From Xanthobacteraceae bacterium (GTDB lineage: Bacteria > Pseudomonadota > Alphaproteobacteria > Rhizobiales > Xanthobacteraceae): a DNA stretch of 34,478 bases. Position numbers and translations under genes: made by a program. Positions within the stretch are counted from its first letter, which is position 1, and every line of letters begins with the position of its first letter. The stretch spans positions 1-34,478 of the forward strand of contig JAIELW010000032.1 of assembly GCA_019752575.1 (NCBI GenBank). The letters are read 5' to 3'. Below, piece after piece: positions 8,286-16,762 of this stretch. The notes under the pieces were generated by a model. That model made no database searches, was not told the origin of the DNA, and worked only from the letters and a program-made list of their open reading frames with translations.

Positions 8286-10124
8286 ATGCTCGCGCGTCCT
8301 CGCCCGCTTGTCATCGTTATTCTGCTTGCGCTGCTCGCTTATGCGGTGGCGCTGCCCTTCTTCGGCGGACCTTTCGCGCTGAAGTTCGCGACCCGCATCA
8401 TGATCACGGGTATTTTCGTGATCAGCCTCGATCTTTTGATCGGCATTACGGGCATGGTCAGTTTCGGCCACGCGCTTTATTTCGGACTGGGCGCCTATTC
8501 GCTTTATTTCATCTCGCCCGTTTCGTCCGCGGCAAATGCTTTCTTCGCAATTCCCTTCGCGATCCTGCTCGCGGGCGCGGTCGCGGTCGTCGTCGGTTCG
8601 GTCGCCGTGCTGACGAAGGGCTTCTACTTCATTATGGTAACGCTCGCTTTCGGGCAGATGGGCTTTTCGCTCTTCTTCGATACGAAAATCGCCGGCGGTA
8701 CCGACGGCGCTTATATCAACGTGCGTCCGGTCTTTTCGATCGGCTCGCAGCAGTTGCTTAGCTTCTCGAACCGAACGGTGTTCTTCTATTTCTGTCTCGC
8801 CGCTTTGGTGCTCTCCTATCTGTTCCTGTTGTGGCTGGTGCGCACGCCGTTCGGTCGCGTGCTGCAAGGCATTCATCACAACGAAGCGCGCATGAGCGCG
8901 CTCGGGTTCAACACCTACGCCTACAAGCTCGCAAGCTACGTGATCGCGGGCGCAATGGCCGGCTTCGCGGGCGTACTGTTCGCGGCGATCGACGGCTACG
9001 TCGCGCCGGAACTCCTCGGCTGGCGCGAGTCGGGACTTGCGATCATGATGGTGGTGCTCGGCGGCGCGGGCACGCTTTACGGCCCTGTGCTCGGCGCCAT
9101 TCTTTATTCCATCGTCGAAGAGACGCTGAAAAGCGCGAGCGAGCTTACCGCGATCTTCTCGCTTGTCATGAACACGGCGACCGCGAAATGGCTGGGCGGG
9201 ATCGTTGCAAACAGCTGGTCGATGGCGCTTGGTTTCTTTCTGATTGCGGCAGTGCTCGCCGCGCCCAAGGGTATCGCCGGGTTCATCGAGAGGTTCGCGG
9301 GCGAGGCGAAGCGCTCGAAGCCGCGGGAAATCAAACCTTCCGCAGAGCGCCGCGAACGCGAAAAGGCGATGCTGCTCGAGGTCGAGAATCTTTCGCGCGC
9401 GTTCGGTGGTCTCGTCGCGGTGAACGGCGTTTCCGTGAAATTCCCGCCGAACAAGGTGCACGGCATCATCGGGCCAAACGGCGCGGGCAAGACCACTTTC
9501 ATCAACGTCCTTTCCGGTGCGCTCAAGCCGAGCGCCGGCAACATCCGTCTTGAGAACGACGAGATCGGCGGCAAGAAGCCGTACCACGTCGCGCGGCGCG
9601 GGCTCGGCCGGTCTTACCAGCGCACGAACGTCATTCTGCCGTTCACCGCGCGCGAGAACTGCGCGCTCGCGGCGCAGGCGCAATTTCCGTCGCCGTTCCG
9701 CTTCAACAACAAGTGGCGGCGTGAGGCAGAAGACGAAGCGGTCGAGAACGCGCTGAAGGCGGCGGGCATCGCGCCGGAGCGCGCGGACATTCGCGCTTCC
9801 AACTTAAGCCACGGCGAACAACGGCAGCTCGAGATCGCGATGCTGATTGCGTCGGGCGCAAAACTGCTTCTTCTCGACGAGCCGCTTGCCGGCATGGGGC
9901 CGGAGGAAACCGGTCGTGTTACCGCGCTGCTTCGCGAACTCTCGGCTGACCACACCATCGTTCTCATCGAGCACGACATGGACGCCATCTTTGCCGCCGC
10001 CGACACGCTGACGGTGCTGGTCGAAGGAAAACTTCTCGCGCACGGCACGCCGGAAGAAATCCGGAACAACAAGGCGGTACGCGAAGCCTATCTCGGCGAG
10101 TGGGGACAGGAGGCGAAGCCATGA
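8286..10124 (+). CDS. Fused LivM permease - LivG ATPase (importer B)
   Basis: 612 residues in one uninterrupted frame. Residues 1 to about 335 are a LivM permease ('GMVSFGHALYFGLGAYSLYF', 'GGAGTLYGPVLGAILY'). A charged linker (about 336-361, rich in Arg/Lys/Glu) follows. The LivG ATPase begins at Met362: Walker A GPNGAGKTT (Lys402), signature LSHGEQRQLEIAML, Walker B LLLLDEPLAGM, switch His in 'IEHDMDAIF'. In importers A and C these are separate genes. The fusion would fix a 1:1 ratio of channel and ATPase. An internal restart at ATG 9369 is possible but has only a weak AAAGG ahead of it. The fusion is read directly. Confidence 0.9.
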   Translation: MLARPRPLVIVILLALLAYAVALPFFGGPFALKFATRIMITGIFVISLDLLIGITGMVSFGHALYFGLGAYSLYFISPVSSAANAFFAIPFAILLAGAVAVVVGSVAVLTKGFYFIMVTLAFGQMGFSLFFDTKIAGGTDGAYINVRPVFSIGSQQLLSFSNRTVFFYFCLAALVLSYLFLLWLVRTPFGRVLQGIHHNEARMSALGFNTYAYKLASYVIAGAMAGFAGVLFAAIDGYVAPELLGWRESGLAIMMVVLGGAGTLYGPVLGAILYSIVEETLKSASELTAIFSLVMNTATAKWLGGIVANSWSMALGFFLIAAVLAAPKGIAGFIERFAGEAKRSKPREIKPSAERREREKAMLLEVENLSRAFGGLVAVNGVSVKFPPNKVHGIIGPNGAGKTTFINVLSGALKPSAGNIRLENDEIGGKKPYHVARRGLGRSYQRTNVILPFTARENCALAAQAQFPSPFRFNNKWRREAEDEAVENALKAAGIAPERADIRASNLSHGEQRQLEIAMLIASGAKLLLLDEPLAGMGPEETGRVTALLRELSADHTIVLIEHDMDAIFAAADTLTVLVEGKLLAHGTPEEIRNNKAVREAYLGEWGQEAKP

Positions 10125-10834
10125 GCACGCTTGCGATCCTCGCCGAAAATATCAACACGCATTACGGCCGCAGCCACATCCTGCGCGGCGTTTCGTTCCG
10201 CGTGGCGCCCGGCGAAACCGTAAGCCTGCTCGGTCGCAACGGCATGGGCAAGACAACGCTCCTGCGCACACTCGCGGGTTTGGTGCGGCCCTCGTCCGGT
10301 CGCGTTCAATTGAACGGCAATGATGTAACGTTGTCGCGCGCGTCCGTGCGCTCGCGCGCGGGACTCGCGATCGTTCCGGAGGGACGCGGAATATTTCCGA
10401 ACCTCACAGTCGCCGAAAATCTCACCTTCGCTTCGCGCACAAACAGCAAGGGCGAGCGGCCTTGGCCACTCGAGCGCGTCTATGCGCTGTTCCCACGTCT
10501 GTCGGAGCGCAAGCATCACTGGGGCAACGAATTGTCCGGCGGCGAACAACAAATGCTTTCGATCGGCCGAGCACTAATGACGAGCCCTTCGATCGTTCTT
10601 CTCGACGAAGCGACCGAAGGTCTGGCTCCGAAACTGCGCGACGAAATCTGGTCCACCGTGAAGCAGATCACGGAATCCGGGATAGCTGCGATCATCGTCG
10701 ATAAGAATCTGAACGATCTGCTTGCGCTCGCCGACCGCAACACGATCATGGCCAAAGGCGAGATCGTGTTCGACGGCTCATCGGCCGCGCTGCGCGCGGA
10801 CGAAGCGCTGATCCACCGCCATCTCGGCGTTTGA
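10121..10834 (+). CDS. livF: Branched-chain amino acid-type ABC transporter ATPase, LivF family (importer B)
   Basis: 237 residues from ATG 10121, in an ATGA overlap with the preceding stop and after AGGAGG. Walker A GRNGMGKTT (Lys44), signature LSGGEQQMLSIGRAL, Walker B IVLLDEATEGLAP. It is the second ATPase of importer B, pairing with the ATPase half of the fused protein. Its TGA stop directly abuts the reversed stop of boxR with no base and no terminator between. Confidence 0.9.
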   Translation: MSTLAILAENINTHYGRSHILRGVSFRVAPGETVSLLGRNGMGKTTLLRTLAGLVRPSSGRVQLNGNDVTLSRASVRSRAGLAIVPEGRGIFPNLTVAENLTFASRTNSKGERPWPLERVYALFPRLSERKHHWGNELSGGEQQMLSIGRALMTSPSIVLLDEATEGLAPKLRDEIWSTVKQITESGIAAIIVDKNLNDLLALADRNTIMAKGEIVFDGSSAALRADEALIHRHLGV

Positions 10835-11749
10835 TTACGCGATCCGCCGCTCGGTTGCGGGTTTCGGAAAATCGATCATCGAGGTGAGTTCGCGCAAGGA
10901 CTGCTCGGGCTTCTTGCCTTCGGTATCGATCACGCGATCGGCTTTGGCGTAAAGCGGCTCACGGCTTTTCAAAATCGAAACCAGATCGTCCATCGCCTTG
11001 GCGTTTTCCGCCATGGGGCGAAGATCACCCTGCTCGATCACGCGATTCATGTGCTGATCGGGCTGTGTGCGAACCCAAACCGTCAAGCACGAAGTCAGTA
11101 GCAGCTCGAAGGTCGCGGGCTCGGTTACGAGACTGCCTCCCGTCGCAAGCACGAAGCGCGGATGCTCGGCGAGCGCTTTTTCGAGCGCCTCGCGTTCGAA
11201 GCGGCGGAAAGTCTGCTGCCCGAACATTTCGAAGATCTCGGAAAGCGCCATGCCGCTTTGTTTTTCGATTTCCCGGTCGAGTTCGATGAAGGGCACTTCC
11301 AGTTTGCCGGCAAGCAACTTGCCGAGCGTCGACTTGCCGCCGCCGCGCAGGCCGATGAGCGCCACGCGGCCGCGGCGATCCTCGCTCGACGGGCCGCCGA
11401 AATGAGAGAGCAGTACATCGCGCGCTTCCGAGCGCTCGGCAGGCGAAAGACGGTCGAGAAACTGCTCAAGCAAAAGATGCTCGACTTCGCGCTCGGGACG
11501 ATCATCGACGAGTTCAGCGACCGGAACACTCATCGCCTTCGCGATCCGGCGCAAAAGCACGATCGAGCAGTTGCCTTTGCCGAGTTCGAGTTGCGCAAGA
11601 TAGCGCTCGGAAACCTTCGATTGTTTCGCAAGCACCTTGCGCGACATGCCGCGGCGGCTGCGGATCATGCGCACGCGCTCGCCGAGCTGCGCCAGGAAGG
11701 CGTCGCCGTTCGCTTCTTTCTTCGCCGTATCGTTGCGGTGCCTGGCCAT
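10835..11749 (-). CDS. boxR: BoxR-type benzoyl-CoA-responsive transcriptional repressor (XRE HTH + shikimate kinase-like domain)
   Basis: 304 residues. Residues 22-81 form an XRE/Cro helix-turn-helix (GERVRMIRSRRGMSRKVLAK...). About residues 128-290 form a shikimate-kinase-like P-loop domain with GLRGGGKST (Lys139) and 'IELDREIEKQSGM'. The kinase GGG motif reads ATGGSLV, one Gly replaced by Ser, so catalysis is doubtful. In the BzdR/BoxR family this domain senses benzoyl-CoA and relieves repression of benzoate genes. The gene is divergent from benzoate-CoA ligase and next to boxCBA, the expected setting. A candidate operator lies 20-33 bp upstream of its start. No good ribosome site was seen before ATG 11749. 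Confidence 0.9.
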   Translation of the reverse strand: MARHRNDTAKKEANGDAFLAQLGERVRMIRSRRGMSRKVLAKQSKVSERYLAQLELGKGNCSIVLLRRIAKAMSVPVAELVDDRPEREVEHLLLEQFLDRLSPAERSEARDVLLSHFGGPSSEDRRGRVALIGLRGGGKSTLGKLLAGKLEVPFIELDREIEKQSGMALSEIFEMFGQQTFRRFEREALEKALAEHPRFVLATGGSLVTEPATFELLLTSCLTVWVRTQPDQHMNRVIEQGDLRPMAENAKAMDDLVSILKSREPLYAKADRVIDTEGKKPEQSLRELTSMIDFPKPATERRIA

Positions 11750-11768
11750 AAAGGTTCAAATCCCGGAT

Positions 11769-11782
11769 TGCAGTATAATTCA
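11769..11782. promoter_or_regulatory. Candidate BoxR operator and divergent -10 region between boxR and bclA
   Basis: The plus strand reads TGCA (11769-11772), six bases, then TTCA (11779-11782); read on the minus strand it is TGAA-N6-TGCA. It contains TATAAT (11774-11779) on the plus strand and TATACT on the minus strand, so it would cover the -10 elements of both bclA and boxR. That suits autorepression and repression of the ligase. TGCA half-sites are known for BzdR/BoxR-family operators. With this -10, bclA would have a leader of roughly 140 nt. Operator and promoter roles are inferred. Confidence 0.5.
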
Positions 11783-11925
11783 TGCTGCCCTAGGATTGGA
11801 ACAGCGAAAGACCACGAAAACACTGCTTTCGCGCATCTTGGAATTATTATTCATCGAAAGCCGGGCCGCCAAAGAGCCCGCAGCGATGTGTCCGCCTTTG
11901 GCGGAGGAAACGAGGGAGCGGGAGG

Positions 11926-13521
11926 ATGGTCAATCTTTCGGCCATTACGGAGCGCCGTCCGTACAATGCCACGAGCGAGTTCGTGGACGGCAATGTCAAG
12001 GCGGGACGCGGCAACAAGGTCGCCTTCAAGGAAGGCAACCGCACGCTCACTTACGGCGACTTGCAGAAAGATTCCTGCCGCTTCGCAAGCGGACTTGCTG
12101 TGCTCGGTTTCGGGCATGAAGCGCGTATGGTCATGCTCGCGCTCGATACCATCGAATTTCCGATCGCGTTCTGGGGCGCGATCCGCGGCGGGGTCGCACC
12201 CATTCCGCTGAACACGCTGCTCGCAACCGATCAATACGCCTACATGATCGAGGACAGCCGCGCGGCAGTACTCCTCGTTTCCGAAGCACTTGCAAAAACC
12301 GTCGAGCCGGCGCTGCCGAAAATGTCGTGGCTCAAGGCCGTTATCATTGTTGGCGACAAGAAGATTATCTCCACCGGAAAGATTCCGGCTTACTCGTTCG
12401 AGGAAGTCGTTGCGAAAGGGAAGCCCGATCTCTTCACCGCGCCGACGCTCTCGGACGAGGTCGCGTTCTGGCTCTATTCGTCAGGCTCCACCGGCGCACC
12501 GAAAGGCACCAAGCACGTTCATTCGTCGCTGATGTACACGGCGAAGACCTATGCGGCGCAGACGCTCGGCATGCGCGAACACGACGTGATCTATTCGGCG
12601 GCGAAACTCTTTTTCGCTTACGGTCTCGGCAACGCGATGACGTTTCCGATGGCGGTCGGCGCGAGCGCGGTTTTGCTTTCCGGCCGCCCGACCCCCGACT
12701 CGGTTTTCGACATCATCAAGAACGAGCAGCCGTCGATCTTCTTCGGGGTGCCGACGCTTTACGCGGCACTCCTGGCGGACAAGCGTGCGACCAAAGGCGC
12801 AGGCTCCGGGAAACTGCGCCTCTGCATTTCCGCAGGCGAAGCGCTGCCGCCGCATGTCGGCGAAAACTGGAAGAAGCAGGTCGGCCTCGACATTCTCGAC
12901 GGCATCGGCTCGACGGAAATGCTGCACATTTTCCTTTCCAACAGTCCGAAAGAATTGCGCTATGGCACTTCCGGAAAGCCGGTTCCGGGTTACGACGCGA
13001 AGATCATCTCCGAAGACGGCAGCGAATGCGGTATCGACGAAATCGGCGAACTGATCATTCGCGGTGCGTCGGCTGCGGAAGGCTACTGGAACCAGCGCGA
13101 GAAAAGCCGCCGCACGTTTGCCGGCGCTTGGACCTATACCGGCGACAAATACGTGCGCGACGCCGACGGCTTCCTGCGTTGCTGCGGCCGCACCGACGAT
13201 ATGTTCAAGGTGAGTGGTATCTGGGTTTCGCCGTTCGAAGTCGAAGCCGCGCTCGTCTCGCACGAGGCTGTGCTTGAGGCCGCGGTTATCGGCCACGAGG
13301 ACTCGGACGGGCTTCTTAAGCCGAAGGCTTACATCGTGCTCAAACAAGGCTTCACGTCGAACGATGCTTTGTTCGAAAGCCTGAAGGCGCATGTAAAGGA
13401 CAAGGCCGGCGCCTGGAAATATCCGCGCTGGATCGATGTCCGCGCCGATCTGCCGAAAACCGCGACCGGCAAGATCCAGCGCTTCAAGCTGCGGGAAGAG
13501 GACGCCGGCAAAGGCGTCTAA
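11926..13521 (+). CDS. bclA: Benzoate-CoA ligase
   Basis: 531 residues of the ANL adenylate-forming family. It has the P-loop-like motif SSGSTGAPKGT from about residue 185, 'DGIGSTEMLHIF' (aromatic-acid ligase type), 'GRTDDMFKVSGIW' at the hinge, and the C-terminal catalytic lysine in 'TATGKIQRF' (Lys516). It activates benzoate with ATP and CoA to benzoyl-CoA, the substrate of BoxAB and the likely BoxR ligand. Length and motifs match benzoate-CoA ligases. The start ATG 11926 follows a GGGAGCGGGAGG purine run. A hairpin terminator follows at 13531. Confidence 0.92.
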   Translation: MVNLSAITERRPYNATSEFVDGNVKAGRGNKVAFKEGNRTLTYGDLQKDSCRFASGLAVLGFGHEARMVMLALDTIEFPIAFWGAIRGGVAPIPLNTLLATDQYAYMIEDSRAAVLLVSEALAKTVEPALPKMSWLKAVIIVGDKKIISTGKIPAYSFEEVVAKGKPDLFTAPTLSDEVAFWLYSSGSTGAPKGTKHVHSSLMYTAKTYAAQTLGMREHDVIYSAAKLFFAYGLGNAMTFPMAVGASAVLLSGRPTPDSVFDIIKNEQPSIFFGVPTLYAALLADKRATKGAGSGKLRLCISAGEALPPHVGENWKKQVGLDILDGIGSTEMLHIFLSNSPKELRYGTSGKPVPGYDAKIISEDGSECGIDEIGELIIRGASAAEGYWNQREKSRRTFAGAWTYTGDKYVRDADGFLRCCGRTDDMFKVSGIWVSPFEVEAALVSHEAVLEAAVIGHEDSDGLLKPKAYIVLKQGFTSNDALFESLKAHVKDKAGAWKYPRWIDVRADLPKTATGKIQRFKLREEDAGKGV

Positions 13522-13530
13522 ATCCTTGAG

Positions 13531-13560
13531 ATTCAGGGGCGAATTCTGCTCCTGAATTTT
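13531..13560 (+). terminator. Rho-independent terminator after bclA
   Basis: Stem ATTCAGGGGC (13531-13540) pairs with GCTCCTGAAT (13548-13557), with one G-U wobble and a 7-nt loop, and ends in TTTT. It lies 10 bp after the bclA stop, so boxC likely needs its own promoter in the following 90 bp. Confidence 0.75.
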
Positions 13561-13569
13561 AATGCATTA
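13560..13569. promoter_or_regulatory. Palindrome TAATGCATTA, possible accessory operator upstream of boxC
   Basis: This is a perfect 10-bp palindrome with a central TGCA (13563-13566), immediately after the bclA terminator and 43 bp (about four helical turns) from the TGCA pair at 13606-13619. It may be an auxiliary site for the same regulator; it could also be a chance palindrome at the terminator tail. Confidence 0.3.
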
Positions 13570-13604
13570 GGCGCTTGCGCCCTTGGGAAACGCCTATTAG
13601 AACC

Positions 13605-13620
13605 ATGCACAATAGTGCAT
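13605..13620. promoter_or_regulatory. Candidate BoxR operator upstream of boxC (ATGCAC-N4-GTGCAT)
   Basis: The inverted repeat ATGCAC (13605-13610), AATA, GTGCAT (13615-13620) equals TGCA-N6-TGCA and lies 32 bp before the boxC start. A possible -10 (TATAGC) follows at 13621. It is the best TGCA-N6-TGCA dyad in the region and matches the spacing of the sites at 11769 and 5895. TGCA-based operators are known for the BzdR/BoxR family; binding here is inferred. Confidence 0.55.
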
Positions 13621-13651
13621 ATAGCTTAAAGCGAGCCAGGAACCGCGAGCC

Positions 13652-15307
13652 ATGAAAACCATCGATTGCCGGACCGAGCCCTCGAAGTACCGGCACTGGA
13701 AACTCGAATTCGACGGCGAGATCGCGAACCTCATCATGGACGTCGATCCGGCGGGCGGGCTCTCGGCCGACTACGAACTCAAGCTCAATTCCTACGACCT
13801 CTCGGTCGATATCGAATTGAACGACGCGATCCAGCGCCTGCGCTTCGAACACCCGGAAGTGCGCGCGGTCGTCATCAAATCCGGCAAGGAAAACGTGTTC
13901 TGCTCGGGCGCCAACATCCGCATGCTCGGCAAGGCGACGCATGGACACAAGGTAAACTTCTGTAAGTTCACGAACGAAACGCGGCTCTCGATCGAAGACG
14001 CCAGCGAAAACTCGAAGCAGCATTATCTCTGCGCAGTGAACGGCACCGCGGCCGGCGGCGGCTACGAACTCGCGCTCACCGCCGACCACATCATGCTGAT
14101 CGACGACCGCCGCTCGGCGGTATCGTTGCCCGAGACGCCGCTCTTGGCCGTGCTTCCCGGCACCGGCGGCATCACGCGCGTCACCGACAAGCGGAAAGTC
14201 CGGCGCGACTACGCGGACTTTTTCTGCTCGACCGAGGAAGGCATTCGCGGCCAGAAAGCCGTCGCGTGGCGGCTGGTCGACGAAACCGTGCCGAAATCGA
14301 AATGGAACGACGCGGTAACGGAGCGTGCGAAGGCGCTTGCCGCGAAATCGGACCGCCCGAAGGGCGCGAAAGGCGTTGCGCTAACGGCGCTCGGCCGCAA
14401 GATCGATGGCGATCAGATCTCCTATCCCCACGTATCGGTGGAAATCGAGCGCGAGCGCAAACTCGCAACGATCACGCTGCGCGCCTCCAAAGAAAAAGTG
14501 CCCGCCTCCGCATCGGAAGCGCTCGCGCAAGGCGACAAGTTCTGGCCGCTCGCGGTTGCGCGCGAGCTCGAAGATGCGATCCTGCATCTGCGCTTCAACG
14601 AGCCGTCCATCGGCCTTCTTCTGTTCAAGACCGAAGGCGACGCACAGAGCGTGCTCGACTTCGACAAGTTCATCGCCGCGAACCAGAAAGACTGGTTCCT
14701 CCGCGAAGTGCGCCACTACATCAAGCGCGTGTTGAAGCGCGTGGACGTCACCTCGCGCAGCTTCGTCTCGCTGATCGAGCCGGGCACCTGCTTCGCGGGC
14801 ATGCTCGCCGAACTCGTATTCGCGTCCGACCGCGCGCTGATGCTGATCGGTCAGCGCGAAGGCGACAATAAGCCGCCGGCCGCGATCATGCTCTCGGAAG
14901 CGAACTTCGGCCTTTATCCGATGGGCAACGGGCTTACGCGCCTGGAAACCCGGTTCCTCGGCGAGCCGGAAAGCGTTGCGCGCGCGAAAGCGAAACAAGG
15001 CGAGAAAATCGAAGGCGAGGACGCCGTCGAACTCGGTCTCGTCACTTTTGCCTACGAAAACTTCGACTGGGACGACGAAATCCGCGTGATGCTTGAGGAG
15101 CGCGCGAGCTACTCGCCCGACGCACTCACCGGCATGGAAGCGAATATCCGCTTCGCGGGCCCCGAGACGATGGAAACCAAAATCTTCGGCCGCCTCACCG
15201 CCTGGCAGAACTGGATCTTCCAGCGGCCGAACTCGGTGGGCGAACAGGGCGCTTTGAAACTTTACGGTACCGGCATTCAGCCGACCTTCGATCGCGAAAG
15301 GGTGTGA
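13652..15307 (+). CDS. boxC: 2,3-Epoxybenzoyl-CoA dihydrolase (benzoyl-CoA-dihydrodiol lyase)
   Basis: 551 residues, start MKTIDCRTEPSKYRHWKLEF. The crotonase-type N-terminal part has 'FCSGANIRMLG' from residue 83 (oxyanion-hole region) and 'NGTAAGGGYELALTADH' from about 130; a second crotonase-like region follows. The combination and length are specific for BoxC. It hydrolyses the epoxidised ring of benzoyl-CoA to an open-chain semialdehyde CoA plus formate. It is the first gene of boxCBA, 4 bp ahead of boxB, with AGGAA upstream of its ATG. A dehydrogenase for the semialdehyde product (boxD) is not in the window. Confidence 0.93.
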   Translation: MKTIDCRTEPSKYRHWKLEFDGEIANLIMDVDPAGGLSADYELKLNSYDLSVDIELNDAIQRLRFEHPEVRAVVIKSGKENVFCSGANIRMLGKATHGHKVNFCKFTNETRLSIEDASENSKQHYLCAVNGTAAGGGYELALTADHIMLIDDRRSAVSLPETPLLAVLPGTGGITRVTDKRKVRRDYADFFCSTEEGIRGQKAVAWRLVDETVPKSKWNDAVTERAKALAAKSDRPKGAKGVALTALGRKIDGDQISYPHVSVEIERERKLATITLRASKEKVPASASEALAQGDKFWPLAVARELEDAILHLRFNEPSIGLLLFKTEGDAQSVLDFDKFIAANQKDWFLREVRHYIKRVLKRVDVTSRSFVSLIEPGTCFAGMLAELVFASDRALMLIGQREGDNKPPAAIMLSEANFGLYPMGNGLTRLETRFLGEPESVARAKAKQGEKIEGEDAVELGLVTFAYENFDWDDEIRVMLEERASYSPDALTGMEANIRFAGPETMETKIFGRLTAWQNWIFQRPNSVGEQGALKLYGTGIQPTFDRERV

Positions 15308-15311
15308 ACCA

Positions 15312-16754
15312 ATGAACATCATGAACGTCGATTACGACGGCCTCATCCCGAACAACGTCAACTTGAACGGCGATCCGCGCGTGAAAGCCGCGCTCGAGAA
15401 GTGGCATCCCGGCTATCTCGACTGGTGGAATGACATGGGGCCGGACGGTTTTCAGGAGTCGCTCGTTTATCTGCGCACGGCAGTGAGCGTCGATCCGAAA
15501 GGCTGGGCGAAATTCGATTACGTGAAGATGCCCGACTACAAGTGGGGCATTCTGCTCGCACCGCAGGGCGAGGATCGCAAGATTCCGTTCGGTGCGCATG
15601 CCGGCGAGAAAGCGTGGCAGGAAGTGCCGGGCGAATATCGCGCGATGCTCCGCCGCCTCATCGTGATCCAGGGCGATACCGAGCCGGCGTCGGTCGAGCA
15701 GCAGCGTTTCCTCGGCAAGACCGCGCCGTCGCTCTACGATATGCGCAATCTCTTCCAGGTGAACGTCGAAGAAGGCCGCCACCTCTGGGCAATGGTCTAT
15801 CTCCTGCAGAAATATTTCGGCGCTGACGGCCGTGAAGAAGCCGAAGCGCTGCTGCAGCGCCGCTCCGGCGACGAAGATACGCCGCGCATGCTGGGTGCCT
15901 TCAACGAAGAGACGCCGGACTGGCTCTCCTTCTTCATGTTCACGTTCTTCACCGACCGCGACGGCAAGATGCAGCTCGAGGCGCTCGCGCAATCGGGCTT
16001 CGACCCGCTGTCGCGGACGACGCGATTCATGCTCACCGAAGAAGCGCACCACATGTTCGTCGGCGAAACCGGCGTCGGCCGCACCATCGAGCGGACCTGC
16101 CAGGAAATGCAGAAGGCCGGCATCGAAGACCCGTTCGACGTCAATGCGGTGCGCAAGCTCGGCGTAATCGACCTGCCGACGCTGCAGAAGAAAGCGAACC
16201 TGCATTACTCGTTGACGCTCGATCTGTTCGGCAACGAAATCTCGACGAACGCCGCGAGCGCATTCCACGCCGGCGTCAAAGGCCGCTATCGCGAAGACAA
16301 GCTCGACGACGACCACAGGCTCGAGTCCTCGACCTATCCGGTCACGCGCTTCAAGGATGGCAAGATCGTCACCGAAGAAGTGCCGGCGCTCTCCGCGCTC
16401 AACATGCGGCTGCGCGACGACTATGTCGCGGACTGCCAGGGCGGCGTCTCGCGCTGGAACAAGGTGATCGAGAAATACAACATCGGCTTCCAGCTCAAGC
16501 TCCCGCACGTCGCGTTCCATCGCCACATCGGCGAATTTTCGTCGATCAAGACCGACGTCGACGGCAACGTGATCGACGACGCGGCGTGGGATAAGAAGAA
16601 GGACGAGGTCCTGCCCTCCACCAGCGACCGCGATTACATCGAGAGCCTGATGGCGCCGCAATTCGAGCCGGGCAAGTTCGCGAGCTGGCTGGTGCCGCCG
16701 AAAGTCGGCATCGACAATAAGCCGGGCGATTTCGAATACGTGAAGATCGCCTAA
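15312..16754 (+). CDS. boxB: Benzoyl-CoA 2,3-epoxidase, oxygenase subunit BoxB
   Basis: 480 residues. This ferritin-like diiron oxygenase has EEGRH at 153-157 and TEEAHH at 242-247, the paired Glu/His ligand motifs, plus Glu124 in 'QGDTEPAS'. It epoxidises benzoyl-CoA at carbons 2 and 3 with O2 and electrons from BoxA. Length matches known BoxB proteins. The start ATG 15312 is 4 bp after the boxC stop, so the two are likely co-translated. A 90-bp palindromic repeat begins 9 bp after its stop and separates it from boxA. Confidence 0.94.
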   Translation: MNIMNVDYDGLIPNNVNLNGDPRVKAALEKWHPGYLDWWNDMGPDGFQESLVYLRTAVSVDPKGWAKFDYVKMPDYKWGILLAPQGEDRKIPFGAHAGEKAWQEVPGEYRAMLRRLIVIQGDTEPASVEQQRFLGKTAPSLYDMRNLFQVNVEEGRHLWAMVYLLQKYFGADGREEAEALLQRRSGDEDTPRMLGAFNEETPDWLSFFMFTFFTDRDGKMQLEALAQSGFDPLSRTTRFMLTEEAHHMFVGETGVGRTIERTCQEMQKAGIEDPFDVNAVRKLGVIDLPTLQKKANLHYSLTLDLFGNEISTNAASAFHAGVKGRYREDKLDDDHRLESSTYPVTRFKDGKIVTEEVPALSALNMRLRDDYVADCQGGVSRWNKVIEKYNIGFQLKLPHVAFHRHIGEFSSIKTDVDGNVIDDAAWDKKKDEVLPSTSDRDYIESLMAPQFEPGKFASWLVPPKVGIDNKPGDFEYVKIA

Positions 16755-16762
16755 ATATTCTG

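Noticed and set aside
7431-9683. Very long (750-codon) open frame antisense to livH and livM-livG
   Set aside because: Its product is rich in Arg, Asp, His and Glu with no family features. It mirrors two well-supported membrane/ATPase genes; GC-rich codon bias leaves antisense frames open.
10835-11749. Metabolic shikimate kinase
   Set aside because: The P-loop domain is preceded by an XRE helix-turn-helix, the GGG motif is altered and the gene sits at benzoate genes; this is the BoxR architecture.
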